In this document: one piece after another, positions 9,316 through 17,055 of the stretch | Layout: each line of letters begins with the position of its first letter | Position numbering within the stretch: position 1 is the stretch's first letter | Source: an uncultured Prevotellaceae bacterium | GTDB taxonomy: Bacteria > Bacteroidota > Bacteroidia > Bacteroidales > Bacteroidaceae | Reading direction: 5' to 3' | DNA: 33,112 nt | Assembly: GCA_947168395.1 (NCBI GenBank) | Contig: CAMVLT010000044.1 | Location: 1 to 33,112, forward strand | Program-made: the position numbers and the translations under genes | The notes under the pieces: generated by a model | Seen by the model: the letters and a program-made list of their open reading frames with translations, nothing else | Database searches by the model: none | What the model was told of the DNA's origin: nothing

Positions 9316-12300
9316 GGGTTTGATAGCAAAAGTGAAGTCCTTGTCGCCATAGTTCACGCGGTATTCGTCGCGTGGCCAGGCTCCCCATGAGTTGACGCAG
9401 CCGAGACCGAACTGGCGCTGCTGGATGTGCACCTGCGTCTTGCCGGCAGGAACGAGGTCGCCGGAGTGGTTGCCCCATTTCTTGTCCTTGTTCATACCGT
9501 CGTCGAGTTGGTCGATGGTGTAGGGTAGGGCAGAGGCCTCCATCGGAGCGTTCGAGTAGAACTCCAAGCCACCGCCATTGGCATCGAGCACGCGGAACCA
9601 GCGAACGTCGGTGTGGTTGCCTGACTCCTGCGGACGGATATACTCGAAGTACTCGTCCTGTACCTTATTCTCGTAAACGCCGATGAACTCCGACGAGTTG
9701 CGGTCGATGTAGTTCTCCACCGGACCACGGCCGTAATACTCGATGCGGTCAAACTGCTTGGGCATCTGCAGCTGCATACCGTAACGGAACATATTGCTGA
9801 TTTTGGCATCGTCGTCGGCATCCAGCTTCTGGCGGATGATGACCTGCCCGTCCTCAAGTAAGGTGTAGGTCAGTTCAAGCTCTGCCTTTTGGTCGGGCAT
9901 ATCAAACTCCACCTCTATGCTATTGTCCTTCACCTCCAGCTTCTTCAGCTTCATCTGCGGATTCTTCCACGTAGCAAAGCGGCGCTGAAGTCCGGCACCG
10001 TAGTCGTTGTCGGTCGGGGCACGCCAGAACTCGGGAGTGATGCTCTCGCGGAACTGCAGCATGCGCTTGCCACCAACGTTCAGGTAGTCGATGAGTCCCG
10101 AGCGCTTGCCGACGGAGAAGTCAGTGCCGTTGGCCATCAGCTTGATGTAGGTGTTGGTCTCCTCCTTCTGCACTTTTGCCGATGTGGTTTCGAGTGTCGG
10201 GAACTTATAGGGCTGTATAATAAACTGCTGCTTGGCCATAATCTGGTTCTTCTCAATCAGCGGCTGAGCCTGCTTGGCACGGAAATAGAAGTTGGCTGTC
10301 AGCTCGCGGTCGGGGTATTTGGCCATATAGTCAGCGATGGCCTGCTTCAGCGATGGAGACTCTATGACCTTGCGACTTTGTGGGGCAATGCCTGTGAAAT
10401 CGTTAAACTCCTTAACGATGTAGCCGCCGGGCTGTAGGATGCACACCATTGCGAGGTCGTCGAGGGTTTTGAAGAAGTTCTCGTTATAGACCTCCACCTT
10501 ACCGTTCTTCAGGTCAACGTCCTTCACCCATACGTTCTGGTAGTAGTAGCCCACCTCATGGGCATGGGGGTTCAAACGGCGGTCGGGGGCGATGATGCCG
10601 TTGCAGTTGAAGTTATAGTCGGAGGCGGGATACTCGCCGTAGTCGCCACCGTAGGTGAAGATGGTGCGACCGGTGATGGGGCTCTTGTCGCGCATACCTT
10701 GGTCCACAAAGTCCCAGATGTAGCCGCCCTGATACTTCGGATACTGGCGCACCAGGTCCCAGTACTCCTTGAAGCCACCCATGGAGTTACCCATAGCGTG
10801 GGCATACTCACACTGGATGAGCGGACGAGGGTTGTTACCCTTCGAGTACCCCTCGCAACCGCGATAGTCGTAATACATCGGGCAGAAGATGTCGGTCTTG
10901 CCGTTCTGTCCGGCCTGCTCGAACTGGCAGGGACGCGTTGGGTCGGTGGCCTTCACCCAGTCGTACGACTTCTCGAAGTTAGGACCGTAACCGGCCTCGT
11001 TGCCCAACGACCAGACGATGATGCTGGGGTGGTTCTTGAACGACAGCACATTGCCATGCTGGCGTTCCAGGTGTGCCAACTCGAAGTCAGCGCGCTTAGC
11101 CAGGGTACGGTCGCCGTAGCCCATGCCGTGGCTCTCGATGTTGGTCTCGGCTGTAAGGTAGATGCCGTACTCGTCGCAGAGGTCATACCAACGCGGGTCG
11201 TCGGGATAGTGGCAGGTGCGCACGGCGTTGATGTTGAGCTGCTTCATGATCTTGATGTCCTGAATCATGCGTTCCACGGAGACGATATAGCCGCCGTCGG
11301 GATCCAGCTCGTGGCGGTCGGCACCCTTGATGAGAATGGGCTGACCGTTGACCAGCAGCTGGCCACCCTTGATTTCCACCTTACGGATGCCGATGCGCTG
11401 GCGAATAGACTCCAACAGCTTATCGCCATCCCAGAGTGAGATGATGGCAGTGTAGAGGTAGGGAGTCTCGGCAGTCCATCGCAGCACATCAGGAATGATG
11501 ATGCCTACCTCCGCCTTTCCGTCGCTCTTGATTTGAAAACTGTCTATCTTTTTAGGAGTGGCCGACTTCCCGTCAGGGTTCAACAAGTCAATCTCGACTC
11601 TCTTGCCTTTAGCAGCAGGAGCAGTCAACTGGATGAGTATCTGACCCGTATTGAGATTGCCGTTAAAGAAGTCGGTGTTGACGGTGAAGTCCTCGATGTG
11701 TGCCTTCGGACGGGCGTAGAGGTAAACCTCGCGGGCAATGCCAGTAAAGCGCCAGAAGTCCTGGTCCTCTAAATAAGAGCCGTCGCACCAGCGCATCACC
11801 TGCATGGCGATGAGGTTCGTGCCCTTCTTCAGGTACTTGGTGATGTTGAACTCGGCAGCCACCTTCGAGTCCTCCGAATAGCCTACGTACTTGCCGTTTA
11901 CCCACACCGAAAGGTTGCTCGTAGCCGAGCCTACATGGAAGTACACCTCCTGACCGTTCCAATCGGAGGGAAGGTCGAACGTACGACGGTAACTGCCTGT
12001 GTAGTTGTTGGTTTCGCCAATAAACGGAGGATTGCTGTCGAAGGTAGTACACCAGGAGTAACCGACGTTACGGTAAATCTTGTCGCCGTAGCCCTCAATC
12101 TCGAAGAGTCCCGGAACGGGGAAGTCCACCCACTGGGAATCATCGTACTTCAGCGAGAAGAAATCTTTCGGCGCGAGGTTGTGGTCCTTCACGAAACAGA
12201 ACTTCCACTTGCCCTCCATCGAGAGGTAACGACTGGACTTGGTCTTGTCGTTTACTTTCGCCTTGTCAGCATCTTCGAAGGCGAAGAACGCGGCACGGCG

Positions 12301-12408
12301 TGCCTCACGGTTCACTTGGTTCACAGCCGGATCTTTCCAAACCGGCGTCTTTTGTGCATAAACGGCTACGGAAGCCAAGCACATTACTGTTAATAGTAAT
12401 TTCTTCAT
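9298..12408 (-). CDS. GH2 beta-galactosidase (LacZ type), exported
   Basis: 1036 aa, the usual length of long LacZ-type GH2 enzymes. It hydrolyses terminal beta-D-galactosides. A signal peptide (MKKLLLTVMCLASVAVYAQ) indicates export, probably to the periplasm. Visible in order: N-terminal sugar-binding domain (YTGSYRRTFDLP, WVNGKYVGYSED), Ig-like domain, TIM barrel with RHELDPDGG and TCHYPDDPRWYDLCDEYG, acid/base Glu471 in WSLGNEAGYG and nucleophile Glu534 in QCEYAHAMGNS. The C-terminal beta-sandwich holds TDNDYGAGLQ, EYYGRGPVENYIDR and a final galactose-mutarotase-like region. It lies 31 bp downstream of a DUF2461 gene on the same strand. Galactosidase versus a related GH2 specificity cannot be settled from sequence alone, but the overall pattern is LacZ. 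Confidence 0.93.
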   Translation of the reverse strand: MKKLLLTVMCLASVAVYAQKTPVWKDPAVNQVNREARRAAFFAFEDADKAKVNDKTKSSRYLSMEGKWKFCFVKDHNLAPKDFFSLKYDDSQWVDFPVPGLFEIEGYGDKIYRNVGYSWCTTFDSNPPFIGETNNYTGSYRRTFDLPSDWNGQEVYFHVGSATSNLSVWVNGKYVGYSEDSKVAAEFNITKYLKKGTNLIAMQVMRWCDGSYLEDQDFWRFTGIAREVYLYARPKAHIEDFTVNTDFFNGNLNTGQILIQLTAPAAKGKRVEIDLLNPDGKSATPKKIDSFQIKSDGKAEVGIIIPDVLRWTAETPYLYTAIISLWDGDKLLESIRQRIGIRKVEIKGGQLLVNGQPILIKGADRHELDPDGGYIVSVERMIQDIKIMKQLNINAVRTCHYPDDPRWYDLCDEYGIYLTAETNIESHGMGYGDRTLAKRADFELAHLERQHGNVLSFKNHPSIIVWSLGNEAGYGPNFEKSYDWVKATDPTRPCQFEQAGQNGKTDIFCPMYYDYRGCEGYSKGNNPRPLIQCEYAHAMGNSMGGFKEYWDLVRQYPKYQGGYIWDFVDQGMRDKSPITGRTIFTYGGDYGEYPASDYNFNCNGIIAPDRRLNPHAHEVGYYYQNVWVKDVDLKNGKVEVYNENFFKTLDDLAMVCILQPGGYIVKEFNDFTGIAPQSRKVIESPSLKQAIADYMAKYPDRELTANFYFRAKQAQPLIEKNQIMAKQQFIIQPYKFPTLETTSAKVQKEETNTYIKLMANGTDFSVGKRSGLIDYLNVGGKRMLQFRESITPEFWRAPTDNDYGAGLQRRFATWKNPQMKLKKLEVKDNSIEVEFDMPDQKAELELTYTLLEDGQVIIRQKLDADDDAKISNMFRYGMQLQMPKQFDRIEYYGRGPVENYIDRNSSEFIGVYENKVQDEYFEYIRPQESGNHTDVRWFRVLDANGGGLEFYSNAPMEASALPYTIDQLDDGMNKDKKWGNHSGDLVPAGKTQVHIQQRQFGLGCVNSWGAWPRDEYRVNYGDKDFTFAIKPLKSEK

Positions 12409-12409
12409 T

Positions 12410-12437
12410 GTTATTGATAGTTTTGATAGTTATTGAA
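12410..12437. repeat. Short tandem repeat in the spacer upstream of the beta-galactosidase
   Basis: The 31-bp spacer between the DUF2461 stop and the beta-galactosidase start is built of degenerate 10-mers (ttgatagttt, tgatagttat). No TAnnTTTG box is present here, so the beta-galactosidase probably depends on readthrough. Confidence 0.45.
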
Positions 12438-12439
12438 AT

Positions 12440-13162
12440 TCACTCATAGTCATCGATTACTGCATTCACGAAGTCCATCATAGGCTTAGCTGCCTTGAAA
12501 ACCTTGGCCATTTCATCTAACCAGTCGTCTCCGATGAAGAAGTCCTCTTGCACTCCACGCCAGGCACAATAGTCTTTCAGGCGCAGCCACTCCACATACT
12601 TCCAGTCCTTGGGGAAGCCGGCTGGGCACGTCTTCAGCCGTTCCAGTCCGAAACCGGAAGAGCCGTTGCCCTGAGCATCACCCCAGAACGGGTTTTCGGC
12701 AGCAGGGTCACTCAGGAAATATTTCTTGAAGTCTTTACGCTCAACACACTTTAGCCATTGCTCCGTATTGGCCATCATCTCGTTGCGGCAGGCTGTCAGT
12801 ACATTTGTGGGCAGCCAATAGTTGCCTACAGCCAACAAGCAATTGCCAGGCTCCAGATGGATGTAATATCCACCTCTTAATGCCTTCTTGCCATGAGCAT
12901 TGATGTAGGCCCCAAAATGGTTTTTGTAGGGAGACTTGTCGGGCGAGAAACGTGTGTCACGATAGAAACGGTAAGTGGCATCTTTTACCGACACATGGGC
13001 TATTTCGTGGTCAAAGTCTGAAATACGACCGATAGCCTTCGCTATACCTTGCTCAAACTCGGCTCTGGCTTCGTCATAGGCAGCACGGTGCGATTGAAAC
13101 CACTCTCGGTTATTGTTGCGCATCACGTCCCTCAGGAACGCCAAAATCAGTTTCGAATCCAT
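12440..13162 (-). CDS. DUF2461 family protein (TIGR02453 type)
   Basis: 240 aa conserved bacterial protein of unknown function. Family hallmarks visible: an early NNNREWFQSHRAAYDEA, then RFYRDTRFSPDKSPYKNHFGAYI near residues 65-87, GGYYIHLEPGNCLLAVGNYWLP, and a basic/aromatic C-terminal half. No signal peptide, so likely cytoplasmic. It starts at an ATG 98 bp from the divergent ttcA-like gene. A TAAGTTTG -7 box lies about 32 bp upstream of its start, making it the first gene of a unit that continues into the GH2 and phytase-like genes. Its co-location with the galactosidase gives no clear functional clue. Confidence 0.85.
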   Translation of the reverse strand: MDSKLILAFLRDVMRNNNREWFQSHRAAYDEARAEFEQGIAKAIGRISDFDHEIAHVSVKDATYRFYRDTRFSPDKSPYKNHFGAYINAHGKKALRGGYYIHLEPGNCLLAVGNYWLPTNVLTACRNEMMANTEQWLKCVERKDFKKYFLSDPAAENPFWGDAQGNGSSGFGLERLKTCPAGFPKDWKYVEWLRLKDYCAWRGVQEDFFIGDDWLDEMAKVFKAAKPMMDFVNAVIDDYE

Positions 13163-13193
13163 TGTTTTACGACTTTGTTATTGTTTTAGACTG

Positions 13194-13201
13194 CAAACTT
13201 A
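13194..13201 (-). promoter_or_regulatory. -7 promoter element for the DUF2461/beta-galactosidase unit
   Basis: On the minus strand this reads TAAGTTTG, matching TAnnTTTG, and lies about 32 bp before the DUF2461 start. A TTG is present about 23 bp further upstream. An 11-bp motif (TCGATTATTTC on the minus strand) ends 13 bp upstream, at the same distance as before the operon starting at 19079. Confidence 0.5.
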
Positions 13202-13260
13202 CACAAAATTTTCGAAATAATCGACAATATCACACTATTTCTTCCGTTAACATAATAAAA

Positions 13261-13980
13261 ATGACAGAACTTGAACAATTAGAGCACCGTTTGAAAGAGC
13301 GTTTTGTCCGTGCTTTCGCCACTTATCACCTTCTGGACGACGACGATTATATACTCGTTGGACTCTCAGGAGGCAAGGATTCGTTGTTATTACTCGAGCT
13401 GTTGGCCAAACGTGCCCGTATCAGCCATCCTCGTTTCCGGGTGGAGGCAGTTCACGTAAGGATGGAGAACATCAGCTATGAAACCTCAACCGAATACCTG
13501 CAGCAGTTCTGTGGCGAGCTTGACGTGCCCCTGCACATCGTTACCACCCGTTTTGAGGAAACCGGGGAAAAGCCTCCTTGCTTTCTCTGCTCATGGAACC
13601 GCCGTAAGCAGATGTTCAACCTTGCCCAACAACTGGGCTGCAACAAAATAGCCCTTGGGCATCATCGTGATGACATTATTCACACTACACTTATGAACCT
13701 GATATTCCAAGGACGCTTCGACTCGATGCCAGCCCTGTTGAGGATGCGCAAAATGCCACTCAGCATCATACGTCCGCTTTGTCTCATCGATGAAGCCGAC
13801 ATCAGCCGCTATGCCGAATTGCGAGGGTATCAAAAGCTGATAAAATGCTGTCCGTACGAACGAGACACAAATCGCACAGCTGTCGCTCAACTTTATGCCG
13901 AAATCGAACGCATGAATCCTGAAGCCCGCTTCTCAATATGGAAGGCAATAGAGCGAGACGGGAACCTCGTTGAGTACTAA
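13261..13980 (+). CDS. ttcA: TtcA-like PP-loop tRNA 2-thiocytidine synthetase
   Basis: Probable ATP-dependent tRNA thiolase acting on cytidine-32. The PP-loop SGGKDS is at residues 36-41. The FeS-ligating CxxC is Cys107-Cys110 (CFLCSW), and further cysteines at 196-197 correspond to the third TtcA cluster ligand. GHHRDD (133-138) is the second nucleotide-site motif. Length 239 aa from this start, somewhat shorter than E. coli TtcA. The frame stays open upstream to 13162, but that extension would run through the divergent promoter region and has low-complexity sequence, so ATG 13261 (MTELEQLEHRL) is chosen. Alternative: another TtcA/TilS-family thiolase or an uncharacterised PP-loop protein; the cysteine pattern favours TtcA. 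Confidence 0.8.
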   Translation: MTELEQLEHRLKERFVRAFATYHLLDDDDYILVGLSGGKDSLLLLELLAKRARISHPRFRVEAVHVRMENISYETSTEYLQQFCGELDVPLHIVTTRFEETGEKPPCFLCSWNRRKQMFNLAQQLGCNKIALGHHRDDIIHTTLMNLIFQGRFDSMPALLRMRKMPLSIIRPLCLIDEADISRYAELRGYQKLIKCCPYERDTNRTAVAQLYAEIERMNPEARFSIWKAIERDGNLVEY

Positions 13981-14039
13981 TCTTTGTTAATTAACTGCAC
14001 TTATTCAATAAAAAACATCAAAAAGTAAATTATAATGAG

Positions 14040-14047
14040 TAACTTTG
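14040..14047 (+). promoter_or_regulatory. -7 promoter element for the OmpA-family gene
   Basis: TAACTTTG matches TAnnTTTG and lies 55 bp before the ATG at 14103. The context aatgagTAACTTTGca is nearly the same as that of the minus-strand promoter at 19105-19112. No clear TTTG -33 box at the usual spacing. Confidence 0.5.
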
Positions 14048-14102
14048 CACCGTTTTTAATAAATGGTAGAAAGATTACACTTATTAATATCACTAAAGAA
14101 TA

Positions 14103-15170
14103 ATGAAAAGACTGATTTTTTCTGCTTTAATGCTCGGTATGGGCTTAAGCAATCTGAATGCACAAGTTGCATATCAGAAGGCAAAAGCGTTTGACAATGT
14201 TTACGTAGGAGCAGCCGTAGGGGCTTCCACAAACCTTCGTTTCAACTCTGTATTCCCGCTCAACGGAATGGCTGGTGTCAAGTTAGGAAAGAACTTTAGC
14301 CCGGTATGGGGTGCCAATATCGAAGTACAGCTTCCGTTTGGTGACAACAACTTTGCTAACAGCCACACATTTGTCAAGGGACTGAGCTATGGTCTGAACC
14401 TCACGACCAACTTCACCAATCTTTTCAAGGAGTACACTCCTGAGCGCCGCTTTGAACTCAGCACTGAGTTTGGTATGGCTAAGGGTATCATCTATGGTGA
14501 CCCCGATTTGGTCATTCCAGGTAACTGGGGTGATGACGATGAACTGTTAGGCAAGGCTGGTCTTATCTTTGCCTGGAACCTTGGTGAGAAGAAGGCGTGG
14601 CAGCTGTATGCAGAGCCACAGATTACATGGAACCTTACTCCTGGTCCTGGTGACTGTGTCAGATTCAACAGCAATTATGCACTTGCTGCTTTGATGGTCG
14701 GTGTAAATTACAAGTTCATGACCTCAAACGGCACTCATAACTTCAAGATTATTGATACCGACGACCTGAACAATCAGATTAACGATCTCCGTGCACAGCT
14801 TGCCGCCAAGCCGAAGGAAGTGGTTAAGGAGGTTGTTAAGGAAGTGATTAAGGAGGTTCCCGTCAGCACAAATACTGTTCAGGAAATCACCATCGACAAT
14901 CTGTACTTCGTTACATTCCAGCAGGGCAAGTCTATCCTGACTGCGGAGAACAAGAAGGCCCTCGACAATATTCAGGCTGGCCGTCACGTACAGGTTGTTG
15001 GTACTTGCTCACCTGAAGGTTCTAAGGAACTCAACGATCGTCTGTCGCAGGCTCGTGCCGATGTTGTTGCTGAATACCTGAAGGGTAGAGGTGTAATCGT
15101 TGACGAGGCTACAGGTAAGGGTGTTCAGGGTGTTACCTCTAACCGTCTGGCTGTAGTATATGTGAAATAA
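14103..15170 (+). CDS. OmpA-family outer-membrane protein
   Basis: 355 aa. Signal peptide MKRLIFSALMLGMGLSNLNAQ, then an N-terminal beta-barrel domain (about 22-205) with alternating aromatic strands. A short coiled linker follows (NDLRAQLAAKP, then repeated KEVVKEV units, about 220-250). The C-terminal OmpA-like peptidoglycan-binding domain (about 260-355) contains FQQGKSILTAENKKALD, VVGTCSPEGSKELNDRLSQARAD and a final SNRLAVVYVK. The protein would anchor the outer membrane to peptidoglycan. The domain is slightly shorter than canonical OmpA_C but keeps the conserved core. It appears monocistronic, with its own promoter element and a strong hairpin after the stop. Confidence 0.9.
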   Translation: MKRLIFSALMLGMGLSNLNAQVAYQKAKAFDNVYVGAAVGASTNLRFNSVFPLNGMAGVKLGKNFSPVWGANIEVQLPFGDNNFANSHTFVKGLSYGLNLTTNFTNLFKEYTPERRFELSTEFGMAKGIIYGDPDLVIPGNWGDDDELLGKAGLIFAWNLGEKKAWQLYAEPQITWNLTPGPGDCVRFNSNYALAALMVGVNYKFMTSNGTHNFKIIDTDDLNNQINDLRAQLAAKPKEVVKEVVKEVIKEVPVSTNTVQEITIDNLYFVTFQQGKSILTAENKKALDNIQAGRHVQVVGTCSPEGSKELNDRLSQARADVVAEYLKGRGVIVDEATGKGVQGVTSNRLAVVYVK

Positions 15171-15190
15171 TTGATATTCACTTTAATAGA

Positions 15191-15230
15191 ACAATGAGAG
15201 GGTGCATCAAACGATGCACCCTCTCATTGT
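15191..15230. terminator. Perfect 18-bp stem hairpin between convergent genes
   Basis: Arms 15191-15208 and 15213-15230 are perfectly complementary with a 4-nt loop (aaac). It sits between the stop of the OmpA-family gene and the end of the convergent head-group operon, and could serve both strands. T-rich sequence follows on each side but is short. Confidence 0.75.
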
Positions 15231-15243
15231 GTTTGCCCAATGG

Positions 15244-15972
15244 TTAGAGCAGATTACTTGGCATCAGCTCTTGAGCACGCTGGAAGTCCTCGGGGGTGTC
15301 AAGTTCGTAGGAGAAGTAGGTGGTGGTGTCAACCACACGGAAGGTGTGGCCTTGAGGGATGAGCCGTTCGAAGGCGCGCTCGTAGAAGATGTCGATGAGT
15401 CCCTCATGCTCAATCATCAGGTCGAGTTCGTGGAAGAGGGCCTCGCTGTATTCTGGGGTGACGTGCTCGATGCCTACCGACTCGCCCATAGCATCCTCGG
15501 GGCGGCATGTTTTCGATATTTCCGTGATGCGGCAGTCGGCATCGACTACGACTTTCATCTCCTCCTCACCCAGCTCATGACGGTTGACGGCCAATGCCGG
15601 CTCCTGTTCGCAGGCAATGCGGCCTACTGCTGCAGGGTCGCACAGGATGTCGCTGTCCATAAGCAGGAACTCACGGCCGCGGACAACCTGTCCCGACATC
15701 CACAACGAGTAGATGTTGTTGTTGTGCTCGTAGTCGACGTTATGCAAGAAGTGGAAGATTGTCTGCGGATAGTGTGCGGTAAGGAAGTCGCGTATTTGGT
15801 CGGCACAATAGCCGGTGACAACAACAAATTCGGTGATACCAGTCTGGCGCATGGCCTCAACGGTACGTTCCAAAAGAGTTCGTTCGCCTACTTTGAGCAG
15901 GCATTTGGGCTTGTCGTTGGTGAGCGGGCGCAGACGCTTGGCCATACCCGCAGCAAGAATTACTCCTATCAT
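15244..15972 (-). CDS. LicC/PntC-like cytidylyltransferase (sugar-phosphate nucleotidyltransferase fold)
   Basis: 242 aa. Likely transfers CMP from CTP to a phosphorylated or phosphonylated head group. The nucleotide-binding loop LAAGMAKRLRPLT is at residues 6-18 with KPK at 21-23. The metal-binding DSD is at 106-108. NNNIYSLW (84-91) is typical of phosphocholine and aminoethylphosphonate cytidylyltransferases. No signal peptide, so cytoplasmic. It is the last gene of a minus-strand operon with an aminotransferase, a CDP-alcohol phosphotransferase and a UPF0104 membrane protein, which supports a CDP-activated lipid head group as product. Substrate (choline-P, ethanolamine-P, AEP, inositol-P) is not decided by sequence. 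A sugar-1-phosphate nucleotidyltransferase is the main alternative. Confidence 0.8.
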   Translation of the reverse strand: MIGVILAAGMAKRLRPLTNDKPKCLLKVGERTLLERTVEAMRQTGITEFVVVTGYCADQIRDFLTAHYPQTIFHFLHNVDYEHNNNIYSLWMSGQVVRGREFLLMDSDILCDPAAVGRIACEQEPALAVNRHELGEEEMKVVVDADCRITEISKTCRPEDAMGESVGIEHVTPEYSEALFHELDLMIEHEGLIDIFYERAFERLIPQGHTFRVVDTTTYFSYELDTPEDFQRAQELMPSNLL

Positions 15973-16005
15973 AAGAATTGATAATTGATAATTGACAATT
16001 GATAA
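15973..16005. repeat. AT-rich short tandem repeat in an operon spacer
   Basis: The 33-bp spacer between the UPF0104 stop and the cytidylyltransferase start consists of about four near-identical 9-mers of the form aattgataa / aattgacaa. No promoter box is visible inside it. Confidence 0.65.
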
Positions 16006-17049
16006 TTAACGGTCGGGTAGTCGCATGAGCAGCATGCCAATGGCTATCCAGATGATTTCGCGCACACGGCAGATGATGCTCACAAAGATGCCGAGAGCAG
16101 CCGAGAGGCCGAGGGCGGCAATGGAGAGCACAAAGCCACCCTCCTGTACGCCAAGCTGCATGGGCAGGAAGCCTATGAGGTTGGCAAAGAGCGTGGTGAA
16201 CGAGACGATGAGGATGCTATGCAGGTAAGTGATGACGAGGCCCGAGAAACCGCCGCCGTTGTCGATGCCGAAGAGCAGTAGCATGAACAGCACCTCGCTG
16301 CTCTGAATGACACGCGACAGATACTCTAACACCAGGCTCACGTAGAACGCCCGCTTGTCCTCGGCATGAAGGGCGGCTATCTGCTGGTCGATGTTCTGCA
16401 ACGAGTCGGCATGGCGCTCGCGGAAGCGCCGGCTCCAGCCCTTGAGCCCCGGTATGTGGCCTATCCAGCCCAGCACGTTCACTACCAGTCCGTTGCGGTA
16501 GCCCTTCGAGAAGATGTAGAAGGCCACGAGGCAGAACACGATGATGATGCCCAGTAGGGTGGCGATAGCAGTATTGATGGGCAGGTCGCCTACAGCAGCC
16601 AACGCCAAGTAGATGAATATGCTGGAGAACCAGAACCAGAAGTGGGCGAAGAAGTGCATCATGGCGTAGAGGATGACCGACGAGGTAGCATGCTCGGTGC
16701 TGATGTCCTTCGACAGTTCCATGATGCGGTAGGGCTCGCCGCCCAAGCCTCCAACAGGCGTAGCGTAGTTCAGGGCATAACCCGTGATAGTCAGCCTATA
16801 GACACGCCAGAAGCCGACGTGCTCGTCGGTGTCGGCTATCTTGCTGCTGATGATGGTGTACCACGACCAGGCGTTGACAGCATAGATGATGAGCCACACG
16901 CCGATGATGGGTATGAGCCAGTAGCCGGCGTGACACAAGTGCTCCCACAACTCGACAAAGCTGACGTCGAAGGACAGCAGCATGACCACGCAGGCCAGTA
17001 CGCCGACGACGAAGAACAGGTTGTTGAGCCGCTGCTTTGTCCAGGTCAT
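16006..17049 (-). CDS. UPF0104 / LPG-synthase transmembrane-domain protein, possible lipid flippase
   Basis: 347 aa polytopic inner-membrane protein with about eight hydrophobic segments. The family signature GGLGGEPYRIMELSK is at residues about 100-114 and the late GVQEGGFVLS motif is present. In MprF this domain translocates aminoacyl-lipids; there is no soluble aminoacyl-transferase domain here. It lies 6 bp downstream of the CDP-alcohol phosphotransferase and 33 bp upstream of the cytidylyltransferase. A role in moving the newly made lipid across the inner membrane is therefore an attractive inference. Other UPF0104 proteins act in hopanoid or glycolipid pathways, so the substrate is open. 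Confidence 0.8.
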   Translation of the reverse strand: MTWTKQRLNNLFFVVGVLACVVMLLSFDVSFVELWEHLCHAGYWLIPIIGVWLIIYAVNAWSWYTIISSKIADTDEHVGFWRVYRLTITGYALNYATPVGGLGGEPYRIMELSKDISTEHATSSVILYAMMHFFAHFWFWFSSIFIYLALAAVGDLPINTAIATLLGIIIVFCLVAFYIFSKGYRNGLVVNVLGWIGHIPGLKGWSRRFRERHADSLQNIDQQIAALHAEDKRAFYVSLVLEYLSRVIQSSEVLFMLLLFGIDNGGGFSGLVITYLHSILIVSFTTLFANLIGFLPMQLGVQEGGFVLSIAALGLSAALGIFVSIICRVREIIWIAIGMLLMRLPDR

Positions 17050-17055
17050 AACGGT

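Noticed and set aside
10558..11439. 293-residue plus-strand open frame inside the beta-galactosidase
   Set aside because: Antisense to the catalytic TIM barrel of a clear GH2 enzyme. No motif and no promoter at its start.
13162..13260. Upstream extension of the ttcA-like gene to the ATG at 13162
   Set aside because: The extension crosses the divergent promoter region, overlaps the DUF2461 start and has no similarity to the family. ATG 13261 fits the protein better.
15202..15981. 259-residue plus-strand open frame opposite the cytidylyltransferase
   Set aside because: It begins inside the terminator hairpin, and the minus-strand frame has the full set of nucleotidyltransferase motifs.
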